DNA from: Sinohyriopsis cumingii
Lineage: Eukaryota; Mollusca; Bivalvia; Unionida; Unionidae
Direction: 5' to 3'
Assembly: GCA_028554795.2 (NCBI GenBank)
Contig: CM068828.1
Coordinates: forward strand, 12,916,314-12,980,313
DNA: 64,000 bases
Below, piece by piece: positions 52,702-62,838 of this stretch. Position numbers and translations under genes: made by a program. Each line of letters starts with the position of its first letter. The stretch's first letter is position 1. The notes below the pieces were generated by a model. It saw only the letters and a program-made list of their open reading frames with translations. It was not told where the DNA came from and made no database searches.

Positions 52702-53600
52702 GTGTGGCCGGTGGTACATGGTGCTAATCCAAATTTCAACTTAGGATTTTCAGCACGTCGATCAATGCTGAGAGATAGAAGTAGAACATTTTCACGTGCA
52801 ATTCCACTGTCCCACATCTTTGGATTTGGCAGAAATATCAGAAAAGGCATTTCCGGAGCCAAGCATACATTAGTACATGTAAGAAAGGCTACTAACGATG
52901 ATGCAATCTGGCAACCTGATGGTGCTGCTGGTGATGTTGGTAAATTAATACTGACAAAACGTTCACTGTGGATGCCAATAATGATTCCATCGCTTACTGA
53001 AGAACAACACTCTCTTTTATGGACTCAGGTGGTAAATCAACATTATCATGGTTGACGCTGACCACAGTGTTCAAAGTACCTCTAATGGTTTATTCACATG
53101 GCAGATAGCATCACAACAAGGTGATTCTGCACCACGACATATATTTGTTGCTTTCCAAAATACTGAACAAATAAATTCACACAGTATAATGATATTTGAC
53201 AAGCTTGGTGTTACTGAAGTTTCACTGAGAATAAATGAACATCAAGAACCATACGAAGATATATTACTAAATTGTGAGAATAATCATGTAGCACGTGCAT
53301 ATCATCGTTTGATGACATTCATGGGACGTGATCAAAATATTGATTCTGGTCTACAAAGATCACAACTAGATTTTACAACGCTTTATCCGATCTATTACAT
53401 TTCACTGGAACATCTTAATTTAATTAAACAAGCGTTGATAGCCGCTGAAGCACCAGCTGTTGCAAAATCAGCTGCACTTGGTGCTGTTGGAACTGCCGCT
53501 GGGATGGCACTAAAGAAAACAATAGGTCACGGAATAAACACCTCCAAAGTAAGGGAAAGGTTCTAAGACTACCAGGTGGTACGGGAAAGGTCAAAATTTG
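52702..53600 (+). pseudogene. capsid-protein remnant fused to a small Ala/Gly-rich virion-protein remnant
   Basis: The first piece (52,702-53,055) contains NPNFNLGFSARRS, IFGFGRNIRKGISGAKHTL and DDAIWQPDGA. After a one-base frame change, the second (53,048-53,566) contains STSNGLFTWQIASQ and later DFTTLYPIYYISLEHL. I know this set as a jelly-roll capsid protein found in arthropod and other invertebrate virus-like loci; the exact clade is uncertain. The capsid part then stops short and runs directly into an Ala/Gly-rich segment (APAVAKSAALGAVGTAAGMA) of a different kind of small virion protein, whose end (GKGLRLPGGTGK, about 53,545-53,590) lies in yet another frame. A deletion joining two genes is the simplest explanation. 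Confidence 0.72.
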
Positions 53601-54270
53601 ATGCGGTAAATAATACTCAAAATAATGAAAATCAATCAGACTTCATAATTTGTTGGTGTAAGTGGTACTAAAAATAATAAAAATCTCATCGAAAACAAAA
53701 AAATAAACAAATATATTATAATAATTTATTTCATGACTTTATCAAAGAACAAAAAAAAATAATCTGAATCAGAATAAATATTACACGTGTTATTATTCGT
53801 TGTTGACACTTTTACTTTCACAATCACTAGTGACAACGCTTTCATTTTTACAATGAATCGTCTCACGATCTCACATTATCTTTCTCAACTGCCTTAGACG
53901 CATATTCACAATCCTTCTTATTTCGTATTCGTGAGATAATTCTGATCTAATGTTTTCAATCGAGAGAAACGAAATTTTCAACTTCTGTATATTTGACTGT
54001 CGCCAGGGATTGTAACATAGAATGTTGAATCAGCTTAATGAATCTGCATTCTGCTGGTGATGTATATCTATCTACAAATTCTCATTGTCGTGATGATTCA
54101 AAATCACAATTAATTCTTTCGAGATTAAGTTTATCATTAATTTATTTACGTCATGATGCAATTTTTAATTGCAGAAATAATGGCATAAATATTTTCGTAA
54201 TTTATTATAAAATAAATATTTATTTAAATGTATTTCTAAACAACAAATAAACAATAGAAATGATGAGCAG
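53601..54270. other. AT-rich part of the decayed element, no gene called
   Basis: On the minus strand, about 53,800-54,170 gives a few short frames with charged, helical-looking residues (for example HEYEIRRIVNMRLRQL), possibly the remains of another gene, but nothing I can identify. Confidence 0.4.
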
Positions 54271-54274
54271 TTAC

Positions 54275-54645
54275 CATTCCATGGAGTCCCTTCATTTGCC
54301 TTTTGCTTTTCCATAGGGTCTTTTTGTGAGACCATTCTTATGGGCGCCCCACGAGCTTTTTGGCTGCCATTTTTTCTGAATGTTCTTTTGTGGGGTACCC
54401 TTCATAAATATTGACAGATCACAGCGCTCTGCTGTTTATTTTTGGAGGCTCCATAAATTCTTGCATAGACAACCCCCAGCGCATCCCTAACCGAAACGAA
54501 ATATTAGAGATTCTTTGGGTTGTCTAGGCCTTTGAATTTCACACGCACCAAACCCCGGGGAGAGTGCAAAACACACTCACCACGTTATTTGACGTGGTGA
54601 GGGGTGTACATGAAATCCCTTTTTGGCTGAAGCCCCGTCTTATAA
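54275..54645 (-). other. GC-rich block with several hairpins, possible structured RNA or small transcription unit
   Basis: A 370-bp island stands out from AT-rich surroundings. Read on the minus strand it starts with a TATA-like TATAAGACGGGG, then an 11-bp-stem hairpin (CTCACCACGT around TCAAATA, 54,573-54,602), a longer pairing of AGACAACCC with GGGTTGTCT (54,468-54,525), and a pairing CCATAAGAATGGTCT with AGACCCTATGG near 54,310-54,345. Short ORFs exist on the minus strand but none looks conserved. It could be a small RNA gene, a promoter-leader or an unrelated repeat. Confidence 0.4.
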
Positions 54646-56028
54646 AATGAAAAAGTGAGAAATAACACTGTACCACGAACCCATCCTTGCCAATATATGC
54701 TTAAGAAATTATTATGAAGTTACCTACGGGCAATTCCTACAAATGGTCATTATACTGAGTAAATCATAATTGTTATAAACTACACCGTGGATTTATTTCC
54801 ATGTCCTAACACACCACATAAAATAATAGCACATATATTTCTGCCGAGTTAAAATACATGTAAGTCTGTATATAGCTATCTTACCTAGAGATCTAAAAAA
54901 TAACTGAGCTGCATTTCATAAGCTGGCGTGACTTACTGTTGTACTGAATTTATAAGGGATGAAGTCAAAAGGTCTAAATATCCTTTTGCGAATCCGCACT
55001 GTTTCAAATTACGCTATTACACTTACACATAGGTAGTTAAATTACTGAACATAACAATTACGATGACAAAAATAAATAAATAATCGCGTTATTCACACAA
55101 CATTGCGACTTAAGCAGCAAGGTAACTACTTAGTAACTCTGAGAGAGCTTTGCTTGACAAAGTTATCTCCCTTCACAATTCTTGCTATGTGTAATACTGA
55201 AATATTATTTTTTGTTTGTATTTCCTTGAAAATGCTGTGTTCGTTATATTATTTGCGACAAAGTAAATTGAAAGCCTGCAAATATCAAAATATTTTCCAG
55301 ATTCATATGTCAATGAAAATGTTATTTCTTCGCCTATCTCTTCATTTGTGGATACAGCTGCTCTAGCGCTCTTATTATTACAGCCCGTATTTCCAAATTC
55401 GTTTTTTTTTGACTCTGTGTAATAGCTTATAAATAACCCAAGGAATTATCTTTCAGATCTGAATTAATATAATCGATCACGGAATTTTTTCAATTAGTCC
55501 ATGAAAACATTCATAAATAAATTTATAACAAAGATAATGTTTATACACCTGGTATTGTATATGAGATTACCAGTATTAATGGCATTACCGATTGTTCTTT
55601 TAGTCGACAGTTCCTGATTCGAAATGCTTCACAATTTTTGATGACGGATGTTTCACAAATTAATTTTGTTCCATTTACATATAATAATATTGTATGTTTA
55701 AATAATTATTTTGAAAATCTGGCGAGAAGGTCTTCGGCGTTTTTTTTAATAACTTTGTTCTGCCAGCGATAATGTTTTAAAATCATAATATCGTTTCAAC
55801 CGTCTGTATTTTTTACCACCACATTGGGCACACAACTGCATTATAACCCCAACACCACACTTCAAACATGGTTTTGGTCCTAGACTCCCTCTTCACACGC
55901 TTTGTAGGTGAAATCCACAGAATTCATTTACGCAAGACCGATTACAAAGAACTGAAGAACCGATCGTTAAACATTTACAGTTATTCTTTGCTTGAAACAT
56001 TAGTTTCTGCTCATTTTATTTTAAATAT
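54646..56028. other. AT-rich DNA, no gene called
   Basis: Nothing supported between the GC-rich block and the next ORF. Confidence 0.5.
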
Positions 56029-56048
56029 ATGTTTGTCTTAATTATGAT

Positions 56049-56498
56049 ATGGGGGAGTTTGAGAGATTATCTACAATCGAACCTTCGAAAGTTATCTTCG
56101 ATGTGGACAGAAGAACCCCTGACTTGCGGAGGCGAGAACTGGCTGATCAGTCAAAAACTCGGATTAAAAGAATTCATGACGCCAGGAACGAATTTGGCGG
56201 TGATGGTGCATCTCATGTACGGTCAACATTAAGATTCATGCACAACACCGAAGGTGTTATCGATGCTGCAATGAATGAACAACGAGCGGCGACGTTTATT
56301 ACTTTTCAAGACAATCAAATATATTATTTTAGAGTAAAATTTATTGCGGAACTAGACGATATTTGGATTATCCGTGACAAACGTGACCCTGTTCGATTGC
56401 ACCATGGCGTTGGAAATGCTATTGGAAATATTGTTACGTTAAATAAAAATTCCACACCAGGAATGTTGACTGATATTGACAAAATATATTATGGATGA
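56049..56498 (+). CDS. uncharacterised 149-aa ORF of the decayed element
   Basis: ATG at 56,049, 149 residues, hydrophilic with many charged residues (IFDVDRRTPDLRRRELADQS) and a beta-looking middle (ATFITFQDNQIYYFRVKF). It is one of the few unbroken frames of this element and lies just upstream of the polymerase remnant on the same strand. No family recognised. It could be a surviving gene, or one fragment of a longer broken reading frame. Confidence 0.45.
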   Translation: MGEFERLSTIEPSKVIFDVDRRTPDLRRRELADQSKTRIKRIHDARNEFGGDGASHVRSTLRFMHNTEGVIDAAMNEQRAATFITFQDNQIYYFRVKFIAELDDIWIIRDKRDPVRLHHGVGNAIGNIVTLNKNSTPGMLTDIDKIYYG

Positions 56499-56529
56499 GC
56501 GTATCCGGTGACTGCAGGTTTTTTGCAAA

Positions 56530-57375
56530 TTATCCGCTAGCGTTGATGATCTCAAACCAATGACATTTTCGACGCTAAATTGTGTATCCGAGCGAATTAC
56601 AGAACATTTCACAAACACGATACGTGGAAACGGTTCAACAGATCTAAGATGTAAAAATAATAAATGAGTGGGCATAAACAGTTAAATATATCTTTGCGTC
56701 TATCAAAGATGTTGCTAAACTGGGAATGAAACTAAAATTTCCAATAGTGATAAAAACAATAACCGAAGAGATTTTGTACGAATCGAAATATAAATATAAA
56801 ACGAAAGGAGCTCCGATAAATATTGTTGATTATAATGCGCATGCGTGGACTTCGGCTTCGACAATGTTTCCACGAAATCGAACTGTTAAGTTCTATAACG
56901 GTGATATATTTGATTTTATCAGAAATATCAGTAAAGTAAAAGCCATATTGTATCAGTGTTTCTGTTTCAAAGTTCCATGATGGGAATTATAATTAATTTG
57001 TACGGCCCAATGGAGATATTTATAGTACAGAATCTTTCCACGAAGGTATGAAAAATGTTGCGTTGAAATATATCCTTTACGATGCTGAACAATTACTGAG
57101 CAACCGTTTTACCATTCCGTCAGCTGCTGCTCAGTTTGGTCAGAAGGAAAATTCATGGCAACTAAGACGGTTGGAATTTGTCGAAGAAATACAATGCAGT
57201 TGTGTGGAATATGGACACGGCGTATTGTGGACTACCGGATACGATTATAAGGATGTTATCTCGGTTGATATGTTTGCCTGTTATCCTGGAAGTTTTCTTT
57301 GAATGGGAGCATGTTCTAAATACTTAAAGAGATTTAGACATCCAACACACGAGATGACCAGAGTTATACAGGACT
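56530..57375 (+). pseudogene. family B DNA polymerase remnant lacking the palm
   Basis: Pieces in shifting frames: a segment around INIVDYNAHAWTSASTMFPR (56,815-56,875), another (57,048-57,302) leading to motif A in the form VISVDMFACYPGSF, and HPTHEMTRV (about 57,340-57,366) in a third frame. I recognise these as parts of a large polymerase-helicase type protein of virus-like elements. After this only about 140 bp remain before the helicase Walker A region, too little for polymerase motifs B and C, so the palm has been deleted. No exonuclease motifs can be pointed to with confidence. Confidence 0.68.
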
Positions 57376-57511
57376 TCTAGAACAACTACATATCGGCGCT
57401 GATGCATCATGAGGCGAATAGAGAATAAAGCAAGAAAAAATAATTAGTTATTATGAATCTGCTGACGTTGAAATCAAGAATATTTAGTATAAAAATAATC
57501 AAATATCAAAA

Positions 57512-58480
57512 GTGTCATCTGCATCATCGGTTTATGATCCTTTGATCAGACATAAGACTGTTTATCTTAATGGACCTGGAGGTTCTGGTAAAATAACACG
57601 TGTGATCGAATTATTTCGTGGACTTGATAAAATTGTGTTAACTCCTAGACATAGACTCGCCAGAGAAATGAACGAACGTGGAGTTAAATTTCATATTTAT
57701 CACAGTTTTTTCCGATGGAATGGAGATACAAGGACTTCTGAACGAATGGGTGAAAAATGTGTTCCAAAGATTATTATTTGGGATGAAATGTGTACAGTGT
57801 CGCTGGAGACATTAAAACTATTTCTTGATTGGTTGCTGACAAAAAATACCGCTGTGATAATGTGTGGTGATCATGGTCAACCGCCACCTTTTGTTGGATT
57901 GTCTCAATATGAGCGGCTAAAAAAGTTCGTTGATTGTTATGAGGAAATAACTGATGATCATTGAGCGCTTGAACCAGAATTAAGAGAGTTTAAAAAATTA
58001 TTCAGACTACAACCAAATAAAGTTAAGTGTGAAGTAATGCGTGATATAATTTCAGAAACTCAAATGCATAATTTTAGAAATATGTGGAGAAAAGATGTTT
58101 TGATAGTTGCAAGTAGAAAGATAGTTCGTGATACACTTCAACAATGACTATTTCTGTTACATAAAGTAAAGTTTTCAAATCTACCTGTACGATTGTGTTA
58201 TCGCCCAGCAGATACTCAACGGCAAAATATCGACGTTTTAAATTCCAGGTTGCGGTAGTAAACAAAATGTTGTGTTAGATGATATTGTTTTAGTTCCTGT
58301 CAATGTTGTTGAGAGCGCGTTAACAATGGACAAAACTCCATGGACGCTAGGATATTCTATAACGATTCTTTCGTCACAAGTATTAACTATTTCGGATACT
58401 AATATTTGGATTGTTGATGATCGTATTGAATGATCACATTTAGCTTATCTCGCAGTATCTCGAGTCAGAAGAATATGTCA
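57512..58480 (+). pseudogene. Pif1-like superfamily 1 helicase remnant
   Basis: Walker A reads GPGGSGKIT (about 57,570-57,596), Walker B IIIWDEM (about 57,772-57,790) and a motif III-like CGDHGQPPP follows (about 57,860-57,890). A TGA at 57,962 and another at about 58,145 interrupt the same frame, then a frame change leads to C-terminal motifs GYSITILSSQVLTI and LAYLAVSRVRR (to about 58,480), with another TGA between them. The motif set and order fit Pif1/RecD-type helicases encoded next to viral polymerases. It is broken and not expected to work. Confidence 0.8.
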
Positions 58481-58559
58481 GCTGCTGAGGGTTATCATAG
58501 ACCACAGAAAATAATAATCAAACTGCTAGCAATGGCGATGATGTAGTAAGATCAAAATG

Positions 58560-58815
58560 AATTAGTTATAAGGCGTGTGACAAAAAATAAGCGCGACTTT
58601 GATCTTGAAGCTGAATTTATCATGATATTTAAACAACAACGGAATAATCAGTGTGGTAGCTGTTACATAGTAATATTGTGGCAATATTCAAATAATAATC
58701 CAAGACAGTTTACCGTATATGGAAGTAATAGTAGTCTTGGTCACACACACACGAAAATGTGATGCTGACCTGTCTTGAATGTAATCAACATCGAGGCGGC
58801 AGTTCACAAAGGTGA
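58560..58815 (+). pseudogene. HNH-like/zinc-ribbon nuclease domain remnant
   Basis: Contains CGSC (about 58,647), PRQFTV, SSLGHT and, after a frame change, LTCLECNQHRGG (about 58,765-58,800). Paired CxxC motifs separated by an LGHT-type segment are typical of HNH/endonuclease VII-like domains. It follows the helicase directly on the same strand, so it may have been the C-terminal domain of the same large protein. Confidence 0.55.
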
Positions 58816-58829
58816 ACGCGGTGGTAATT

Positions 58830-60122
58830 GTGTGTCTTCAGGAATTACTTGTAATTGTTCACGTACAAATCCATGTTGAGGAGCAGTTGAATCTGGTCTG
58901 TAGATTGCAGGTCTACCAGTAGATCTCACCACGCTAGAAATTTTATGTGTCGTTACACACTAAATAGGATCAGTTGCTATTTTTTTTACCACCTTCAAGT
59001 TAGCCCTGATTCATATAAATATCTTTCAGTCACATTACATAGTACTGATTGTTTTGTGAAGGAGTCATGTATTTGTATTGGTATATGTTTTTTTTGTGAT
59101 GATATTAATGGGTTTCATAGAAATTGCACGAGTAATTTCATTATTTAACGCAGATGTTACACTTGGTAGTCTTGCAACCCATTCGCGAGATCTCATATCT
59201 TTCTGAACTTTGTTCAGGGATATTTCCTGCGCATACTGATATCGAAATAACCGTTCAGCAGGTGTTCTATTAAATCGCTTAACGATTGCCTGATCACGAT
59301 GAATTGCATTATGTGCTTGTCTGATTTTGACGTTATGTTTTTCATCAGAGATGATACTACATCAAGAAATTCCTTGCCAGGATCAACCTGTAGCAACTGT
59401 GGCCATCGTAGGCTACCTTGTGGTCCGGATCCTCGTTGATAAATTCGTTCAAAAGCAGATGCAACTTCAGTTGCTGTCTTAGTTGCTAGTGGTTCTGCTT
59501 CTTTATATCTACTTGCAACGTCAACGACAGTTAGCTCGTATTTGTATGTGTGTGATTGACGTCTACGTGTTTTAAAAGTGTCATGTGGTAAGAAGAAATT
59601 ATTTGCTTGATGAACCTCATTGGGACCGCTGACATCAAAATGTGATGTGATCTGATTTTGATTTTTTAACGTAGCTTTAACAATTTTTCAGTCATATCGC
59701 TACGATGTCTGCAGTGTGGCGGTTTATAACGATGTCTAGCATTGGGGCATCATGCCGCAGACATGTAGCATGATGTCCCACCCAGTCACCCGGCCGACCA
59801 GTCCTAACACTAACCTCTTAATGCTGAACGCCAAGCGAGGCAGCTGTTAGTACCATTTTTGTAAGTCTTTAGTATGACTCGGCCGGGGATCGAACCCACG
59901 ACCTCTCGCATCCCAGGCGGACGCTCTAACCGCTAGGCAACCGGAGCGGTTGACATCAAAATGTGCATAGTGAATTTGTTTTGGTGGTCTTAGCTAAATT
60001 TGCTTTATTGCCTGTCTTGGTAACCAAGTTTCAACAACAGAATGTGTGACATTTTCTGCATCAGCGAGTATACTAATCGCTGCTCTACCCCTCCAATTTC
60101 CCCTTGTGCTATAATATATCGA
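58830..60122 (-). pseudogene. integrase remnant with altered catalytic residues, split by a SINE
   Basis: Read on the minus strand from 60,122: YYSTRGNWRGRAAI, VETWLPRQAI, then after the SINE PNEVHQANNFFLPHD, KYELTVVDVASRYKEAEPL, LQVDPGKEF, IVKRFNRTPAERLF, REWVARLPSV, and a C-terminal region ending near GFVREQLQVIPE (about 58,870). In the catalytic core the first Asp position seems replaced (ANN), the second Asp (VDPGKEF) is kept, and the Glu expected in IVERF is Lys (IVKRF). There is also a stop before the SINE and a one-base loss in an A run near 59,340. It is clearly of a different lineage from the integrase at 7.5 kb. Confidence 0.78.
59630..59965 (-). mobile_element. SINE-A copy 4, full-length, with perfect 15-bp target duplication
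   Basis: SINE at 59,645-59,950, minus orientation: body first (GTCATATCGCTACGATGTCT, GGGGCATCATGCCGCAGACA), then the tRNA-like head with an inverted B box (GGATCGAACCCACGACC) and GACGCTCTAACCGCTAGGCA. TGACATCAAAATGTG occurs exactly at both ends (59,630-59,644 and 59,951-59,965). It was inserted into the integrase remnant. Confidence 0.95.
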
Positions 60123-60149
60123 TTCCACTATAATAATAATAATCGGTGA

Positions 60150-60529
60150 TTAATTATCGGCCCCTAATACTAGTTTACCTTTCATCACGGATTTTACTAG
60201 GAAGTTAGCAACTATTTCTCTGAGAGATTTATTTTTTAAGGAATTTAACGAGTGAATCAACTTGACATCTGCATTATGTCGTTGTAAATCCTTATTGTTA
60301 TACGCTACATCCTGAACGTGACATGCTTGATCAATCGCATTTATTGGATACTCTTCAGGTCTTGGTTGATCTTTCTAGTCAAGTTTGATATCATGTCGGG
60401 TTCAAGGACCGCAATAATTATATCCAAGAAGATGGTTTTCTCCTGGGTATTTATCCCGTGGAGCTCCTGGTAATTTTTCTAATGGAGCAGCGATATCACC
60501 ACCTGTTTTCCTTGACTTGTCAAGGGAGA
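60150..60529 (-). pseudogene. phospholipase A2-like domain remnant
   Basis: Minus-strand frame of about 126 codons ending at 60,150 with two internal stops (60,402-60,404 and 60,375-60,377). It contains LPGAPRDKYPGENHLLGYNY, then the calcium-loop motif YCGP, and DQACHVQDVAYNNKDLQ, which matches the PLA2 active-site region except that the catalytic His position (HD) is Gln (QD). In parvoviruses such a domain breaches endosomal membranes during entry; here it is described only as a broken fossil. It lies just upstream of the integrase remnant on the same strand. Confidence 0.75.
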
Positions 60530-60619
60530 AAAATTTGTGTTTTTTGAACCATATTTCACACACATGCCTGTAAGTGCGCGGTTTTTATTTTTTGTTATTA
60601 TTGTTGTTAATTCACTGGT

Positions 60620-61301
60620 GGGGGTGGATGCTCTGCATCGAACACAATATAATCCATATTATTTATTATATTTGTACAACATCGATGTCATTGATTTCTC
60701 AGCGTTACGAAAGATAGAGCCTGTCAAGTATCACCCAGCGCTACCAAATTCTATCAGAGCAATTATCATAGGTCCATCTGGGTCTGGTAATAGGCAATTG
60801 TTGCTTAATTTCATAATGAGATGGCACAAGTGGGATAAATTATATTTAGTGGCACCATCTGTAGATGATCAGAGATGCTACGATGTACTTACAGATTTTA
60901 ATAAAAACGCGAAATTCTTGGACGAGGATGGTAATGATATTATTGATTTTATCATTGATATTGATGAAGCCCCATCTGTGGACGACCTCGATTGATTTAT
61001 TAGTAATCTCGTAGCATGCGATGATGGGATGCTTGACAAACAATCAAATCCAGCTCGAATATTTTCTCTATGCAGGCATAAAAATACAGACGTGATTTAT
61101 GTCACTCATCGATATACACAAATACCTACGGTGATCAGAGATAAGTGTACTATTTTAGTTGTGTTGAATGGAGTCGATACACATACTCTGCGAAATATTC
61201 ATCAGACTTGGTGGTCAGGGGATATGGATATGACTAAGTTCACAACTTCTTTTCACCTGCGCAACCTACCCCACACGGATTATCACGATAAATTGACATG
61301 A
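60620..61301 (+). pseudogene. A32-like packaging ATPase remnant with damaged Walker A
   Basis: The frame runs from about 60,620 with KIEPVKYHPALPNSIRAIII, then GPSGSGN (60,771-60,791) where the Walker A Lys is Asn and the following Thr/Ser is Arg. The region IIDFIIDIDEAPSVDDLD occupies the Walker B neighbourhood. A TGA at 60,993-60,995 interrupts, then the same frame continues (61,029-61,301) with DVIYVTHRYTQIPTVIRDKC, the sensor-like part of this family. It is shorter and clearly different from the ATPase at 4.5 kb. Confidence 0.75.
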
Positions 61302-62835
61302 TCCTCGGTCGCGATATTCGTGTAGGTCTTGCTGAAATGTTTGGTTTAGAAACAAGCAGCAGGGAGGGTGACGACCAACAATGAGTGTCCGGAAGGGTAA
61401 ACACGAGCGGCAAAGATAAAGTAACAAAATGATCTAACAATTACAGAAAATCTCGGTCCGTTAGAGGCTTCATTTTGACTTAATTGACCTTGTATTTTCA
61501 TTTTCGTAGGAAGCTTTATTTTCGTGAATACACCCTTCTAAAATGGGCTGTTCACCCTCCCTGCTGCTTGTTTACATGTACTGAAGGAACATGAATAGTC
61601 CTCCTTTTTAATAACAGAATTGCTGCATATCATTGTAGAAATACATGTAAAATATTTTGTACTTTCTCTATCCATATTTGTTCAACTGATAACTATTTCC
61701 GTTATCAGCCTTGTTTTTTGTATGCCATATAAGGACATTGCTACCTTATTTGGAAAACATATAGAGGTCGCTATAGTATGAATCAAATAATGTATAGTAG
61801 AATATTCAAATATGTTATAGCAAGCCTTATTCTGGAACGCACGTTACCGTGAGAATTTCGTGTTATCTTTTCGATTGGACAAAATACAGTTAGCTTAAAA
61901 ACAATAATTTACCTGATATATACTTATTAACTGTATAATTAGTAGAAACAAATTAAAAAATATAACTCTACTTAGTACATTTTAAATACAGCTATCTTCT
62001 TGTCCTTGGCAATAGTTGTATTTTCTCCATTGTAAGGCGTAAAATCAAATTGTAGCTGATCAGACAATAAACACTGAAGTATTTACCTCATTATCAGCAG
62101 GCGAATGTTCCTCTCCTTAAACGGTACCGTTATCAATCGCCACCTTGATGCTACCACTTTCAACAAATCGATGTTTTTCGAACATCAATTCGTTTGTTTC
62201 CGAAGTGGTAATACTTCAAATGAACATAGCTAAAATGAACCCACACCAAAAGAGGCGACGTAGACCATAGGATGTCAAATGTAAGGTGTTTACTGTTTCG
62301 TTAGGAATAAACATTTACAGCAAGATATAGATGACTGAACATTGAATTTTAAATTACGTCTTTCGGTGAACATCTTCTGTCAGAAAAACAAACTTCACAA
62401 TGTAAGCGTAAATAGGACTGGTGGGAAGTAGATATAGAGTGTTGGGGTACAATGGTCGTTACAAATGAAAATACAATTATCGGCAATCGATGTATGGTAG
62501 GGGGATCGAGATATGTAACAATATAATTGACCGATATTCTTAATATCATTTGTAACGAGCATCTGTGGTACAGTCTAGTCCTATATTGCAAGACGCCGAA
62601 CCTGATATTCATGACAGTGACGGGTCGACCAGTCCCTATCATAGATATCAAAGTGGAGTTCTTGCAGTGAAGGGCTACGAGTATTACCACCTTTAACATC
62701 AGATTTGCAAGCTTATCAAGGGGTGGGGGTATTGCAACTCATACTGGTAACTCATTAATTTAAGCCCATGATAGTAAATATCATATCTTATAAAAGTTTT
62801 CCCACCAGCTTAAAATCCATGTACCGATCTCCACC
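61302..62835. other. AT-rich non-coding DNA
   Basis: About 61,310-61,390 may still hold a few codons of the decayed element (LAEMFGLETSSREGDD). Beyond that I see no gene. Confidence 0.45.
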
Positions 62836-62838
62836 TTC

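Larger units (their letters stand above)
52702..61301. mobile_element. decayed virus-like element of a second lineage
   Basis: Over 8.6 kb, remnants of capsid, family B polymerase, Pif1-like helicase, HNH-like domain, integrase, phospholipase A2 and A32-type ATPase occur together on both strands, a combination of virion, replication and integration genes typical of Polinton-like elements. Unlike the first element, all genes are broken and the sequence is as AT-rich as the host. Its gene order, two-strand layout and protein types differ from the first element, so it is not a decayed copy of it. The outer limits are not determined; the MCP and ATPase remnants set the minimum. Confidence 0.82.
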
